Shown: piece after piece, positions 4,543-6,102 of the stretch | Layout: each line of letters opens with the position of its first letter | How positions within the stretch are numbered: the first letter of the stretch is position 1 | Assembly (NCBI GenBank): GCA_015662615.1 | Contig: DQTU01000134.1 | Span: forward strand, 1 to 6,102 | DNA: 6,102 nucleotides | DNA from: Campylobacterales bacterium | Lineage (GTDB): Bacteria; Campylobacterota; Campylobacteria; Campylobacterales; QNZT01 | Reading direction: 5' to 3' | Notes under the pieces: model-generated | What the model was told of the DNA's origin: nothing | The model's input: the letters and a program-made list of their open reading frames with translations, nothing else | Database searches by the model: none | Made by a program: the position numbers and the translations under genes

Positions 4543-5754
4543 ATGGAACTATTATTCATTAAAGAGTTAGACCTAGAAGGAAAAAGAGTATTTATCAGAT
4601 GTGATTTTAATGTACCCAAAGATGAGTTTGGAAATATTAGCGATGATAGACGAATTCGTTCAGCGCTTCCAACGATCAGGTACTGCATGGATAGAGATTG
4701 TAAAATTATTTTAGCAAGTCACTTTGGTCGTCCAGTACCCGGTGAGTGGAATGAAGAGAAAGATTCTTTAAAGCCAATTGCCAAAAGATTACACTCTTTA
4801 CTAAAGCTTGATATCATCATGGCTGATAATGTTGTTGGAGATGATACGATAGAGAAAGCAAAAGGACTTAAAAGTGGAGAGATCTTGCTTCTTGAAAACC
4901 TTAGATATAATCCAGGTGAAATAGCAAATGATAGTGAATTTGCAGAGCGTTTAGCATCTATGGCTGATTTTTATATCAATGATGCTTTTGGTGCTAGTCA
5001 TAGACGACATGCTTCGATATTTGCATTGCCTGCACATTTTGATACAGCACATAAATCAGCTGGATTTTTGATGCAAAAAGAGGTTACATTTTTCCATAGA
5101 ACAGTTATGAATCCATCACGTCCTTTTATCGCTGTTATTGGAGGGTCTAAAGTGTCTGGAAAACTTCAAGCACTTGTAAATCTTGTAGAGAAAGTTGATA
5201 AAATTATCATCGGTGGCGGTATGGCGTTTACATTTTTAAAAGCACAAGGGTATGAGATAGGAAAATCACTTGTTGAAGACCATTTGCTTGAAGATGCAAA
5301 GAAGATTATTTATCGTGCACAAGCTCTTGGTGTGAAGTTTTATCTTCCAGTTGATTTGGTTGTTGCACCTGAAATGAGTGATACTGCTCCTGTAAAGTTT
5401 TTGCCAATTCAAGAGATTCCAAAAGATTGGATGGGATTAGATGTGGGTCCTGCTACAAATAGACTATTTCGTGAAGCACTAAATGATGGACAGACAATTC
5501 TTTGGAATGGTCCAATGGGCGTTTATGAAATCGATAAATTTTCAAAAGGAAGCTTCATGATGAGTCACTACATAGCAGAGTCTCATGCTACTACGATTGT
5601 TGGTGGTGGTGATACTGCAGATGTGACGCAAAGAGCTGGAGATGTTGATGAGATGACATTTATCTCTACTGGTGGTGGTGCGAGTTTGGAGCTTTTAGAG
5701 GGTAAAATGCTTCCTGGTATTGAAGCGGTACTAAAGCAGAAGGAAGATGCATGA
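4543..5754 (+). CDS. pgk: Phosphoglycerate kinase, 403 aa
   Basis: This cytoplasmic monomeric kinase reversibly transfers phosphate between 1,3-bisphosphoglycerate and ADP, the step after GapA. The N-terminal substrate domain shows VFIRCDFNVP (16-25), the basic DDRRIRSALPTI (34-45), ASHFGRP (58-64), LLLENLRYN (115-123) and NDAFGASHRRHAS (146-158). The C-terminal nucleotide domain shows IGGSKVSGKLQ (199-209), GGGMAFTFLKAQG (224-236), WNGPMGVYE (321-329), GGGDTADV (354-361) and STGGGASLELLEG (375-387). All signature segments are intact; SHRRHAS replaces the commoner AHRAHAS, a minor variation. The start at 4543 follows the gap stop by 3 bases, with AAAGGAG (4528-4534) inside gap giving coupled translation. 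The stop TGA overlaps the tpiA ATG. No internal promoter was noticed, so it is presumably expressed from the gap promoter. Confidence 0.98.
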   Translation: MELLFIKELDLEGKRVFIRCDFNVPKDEFGNISDDRRIRSALPTIRYCMDRDCKIILASHFGRPVPGEWNEEKDSLKPIAKRLHSLLKLDIIMADNVVGDDTIEKAKGLKSGEILLLENLRYNPGEIANDSEFAERLASMADFYINDAFGASHRRHASIFALPAHFDTAHKSAGFLMQKEVTFFHRTVMNPSRPFIAVIGGSKVSGKLQALVNLVEKVDKIIIGGGMAFTFLKAQGYEIGKSLVEDHLLEDAKKIIYRAQALGVKFYLPVDLVVAPEMSDTAPVKFLPIQEIPKDWMGLDVGPATNRLFREALNDGQTILWNGPMGVYEIDKFSKGSFMMSHYIAESHATTIVGGGDTADVTQRAGDVDEMTFISTGGGASLELLEGKMLPGIEAVLKQKEDA

Positions 5755-6102
5755 TTATTGCTGCAAACTTTAAAACTAACCATACAAGAAAAAGTACAAA
5801 AGAGTATATGGCTAAATTGAATTCTTTTGTAACTGAGTTAAAAAGTGATGATACAGTTTTAGTTTTTCCTCCAAGTACGGCACTTGATAGTTTTGAGTTG
5901 AATGAGAAAATTAGCGTGGGTGTTCAAAACGCTTATCCTGCTGAAAATGGTTCATTTACTGGAGAAATTGGTTTAGATCAAATCCAAGAGTTTTGTCTTG
6001 ATACAATTCTTATCGGTCATAGTGAAAGACGACATGTTTTAGGAGAATCTCAAGCTGAGGTTGCTAAAAAATATGAGTTTTATAAAGCTAAGGGATTTAA
6101 AA
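5751..6102 (+). CDS. tpiA: Triose-phosphate isomerase, N-terminal part (runs off the window)
   Basis: The first 117 codons are visible; the gene continues past the window end. TpiA interconverts dihydroxyacetone phosphate and glyceraldehyde-3-phosphate, supplying or draining the GapA substrate. The start reads MIIAANFKTNHTR, with the substrate-binding Asn and Lys at N6 and K8 (NFK instead of the usual NWK). Further on are VFPPSTAL (38-45), VGVQNAYPAENGSFTGEIG (56-74) and LIGHSERR (87-94), which holds the electrophilic H90 and E92. The catalytic Glu and phosphate loop lie beyond the window. The segment between FPP and VQN is shorter than in E. coli TpiA, which fits the compact enzymes I associate with Campylobacterota. 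The ATG overlaps the pgk stop in an ATGA, and AAGGA (5740-5744) inside pgk gives a 6-base spacing. Confidence 0.96.
   Translation, partial: MIIAANFKTNHTRKSTKEYMAKLNSFVTELKSDDTVLVFPPSTALDSFELNEKISVGVQNAYPAENGSFTGEIGLDQIQEFCLDTILIGHSERRHVLGESQAEVAKKYEFYKAKGFK

Overview
The window is AT-rich, tightly packed bacterial DNA that reads as Campylobacterota (epsilonproteobacteria), most like the Sulfurimonas/Sulfurovum/Campylobacter side of that group. This is inferred from the gap-pgk-tpiA order next to nadD and rsfS, a compact TpiA N-terminus with NFK instead of the usual NWK, low GC, and promoters with a strong TATAAT -10 but no clear -35. No sequence search was possible, so no genus is claimed.

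Layout. Positions 1-1080 hold a leftward pair: a RimK/GshB-like ATP-grasp ligase (1080-172) and, one base after its stop, the start of an unidentified lysine-rich protein that leaves the window (170-1). A 64-base spacer at 1081-1144 with one perfectly palindromic -10 (TATAATTATA) probably fires in both directions. To the right lies an M20 metallopeptidase resembling carboxypeptidase G2 (1145-2251). After a 12-bp inverted repeat comes a 66-residue single-pass membrane protein of unknown function (2323-2523). It converges, across a 9-bp hairpin, on a leftward gene (3430-2546) encoding NadD joined in frame to the ribosomal silencing factor RsfS. A 101-base divergent intergenic region then leads to the operon gap (3532-4539), pgk (4543-5754) and tpiA (5751 to the window end, partial).

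How the genes work together. GapA, Pgk and TpiA catalyse successive steps of the triose-phosphate part of glycolysis/gluconeogenesis and are translationally coupled: each downstream Shine-Dalgarno lies inside the preceding gene, and pgk/tpiA overlap by ATGA. NadD makes the dinucleotide precursor of NAD, the GapA cofactor. RsfS blocks subunit joining on the ribosome when nutrients are scarce. The ATP-grasp ligase and the M20 peptidase, on a shared divergent promoter, would respectively make and cleave amide/peptide bonds. They are plausible partners in an uncharacterised small-molecule or peptide-tag pathway, but the sequence does not reveal the substrate.

Most unusual points: the NadD-RsfS fusion, whose junction keeps a start codon and an out-of-frame ATGA, suggesting two formerly overlapping genes; the symmetric divergent promoter; the ligase/peptidase pair; and GapA residues that hint at relaxed NAD/NADP choice. 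I found no CRISPR array, tRNA, rRNA, insertion sequence or phage gene, and no gene-free stretch longer than about 100 bases.
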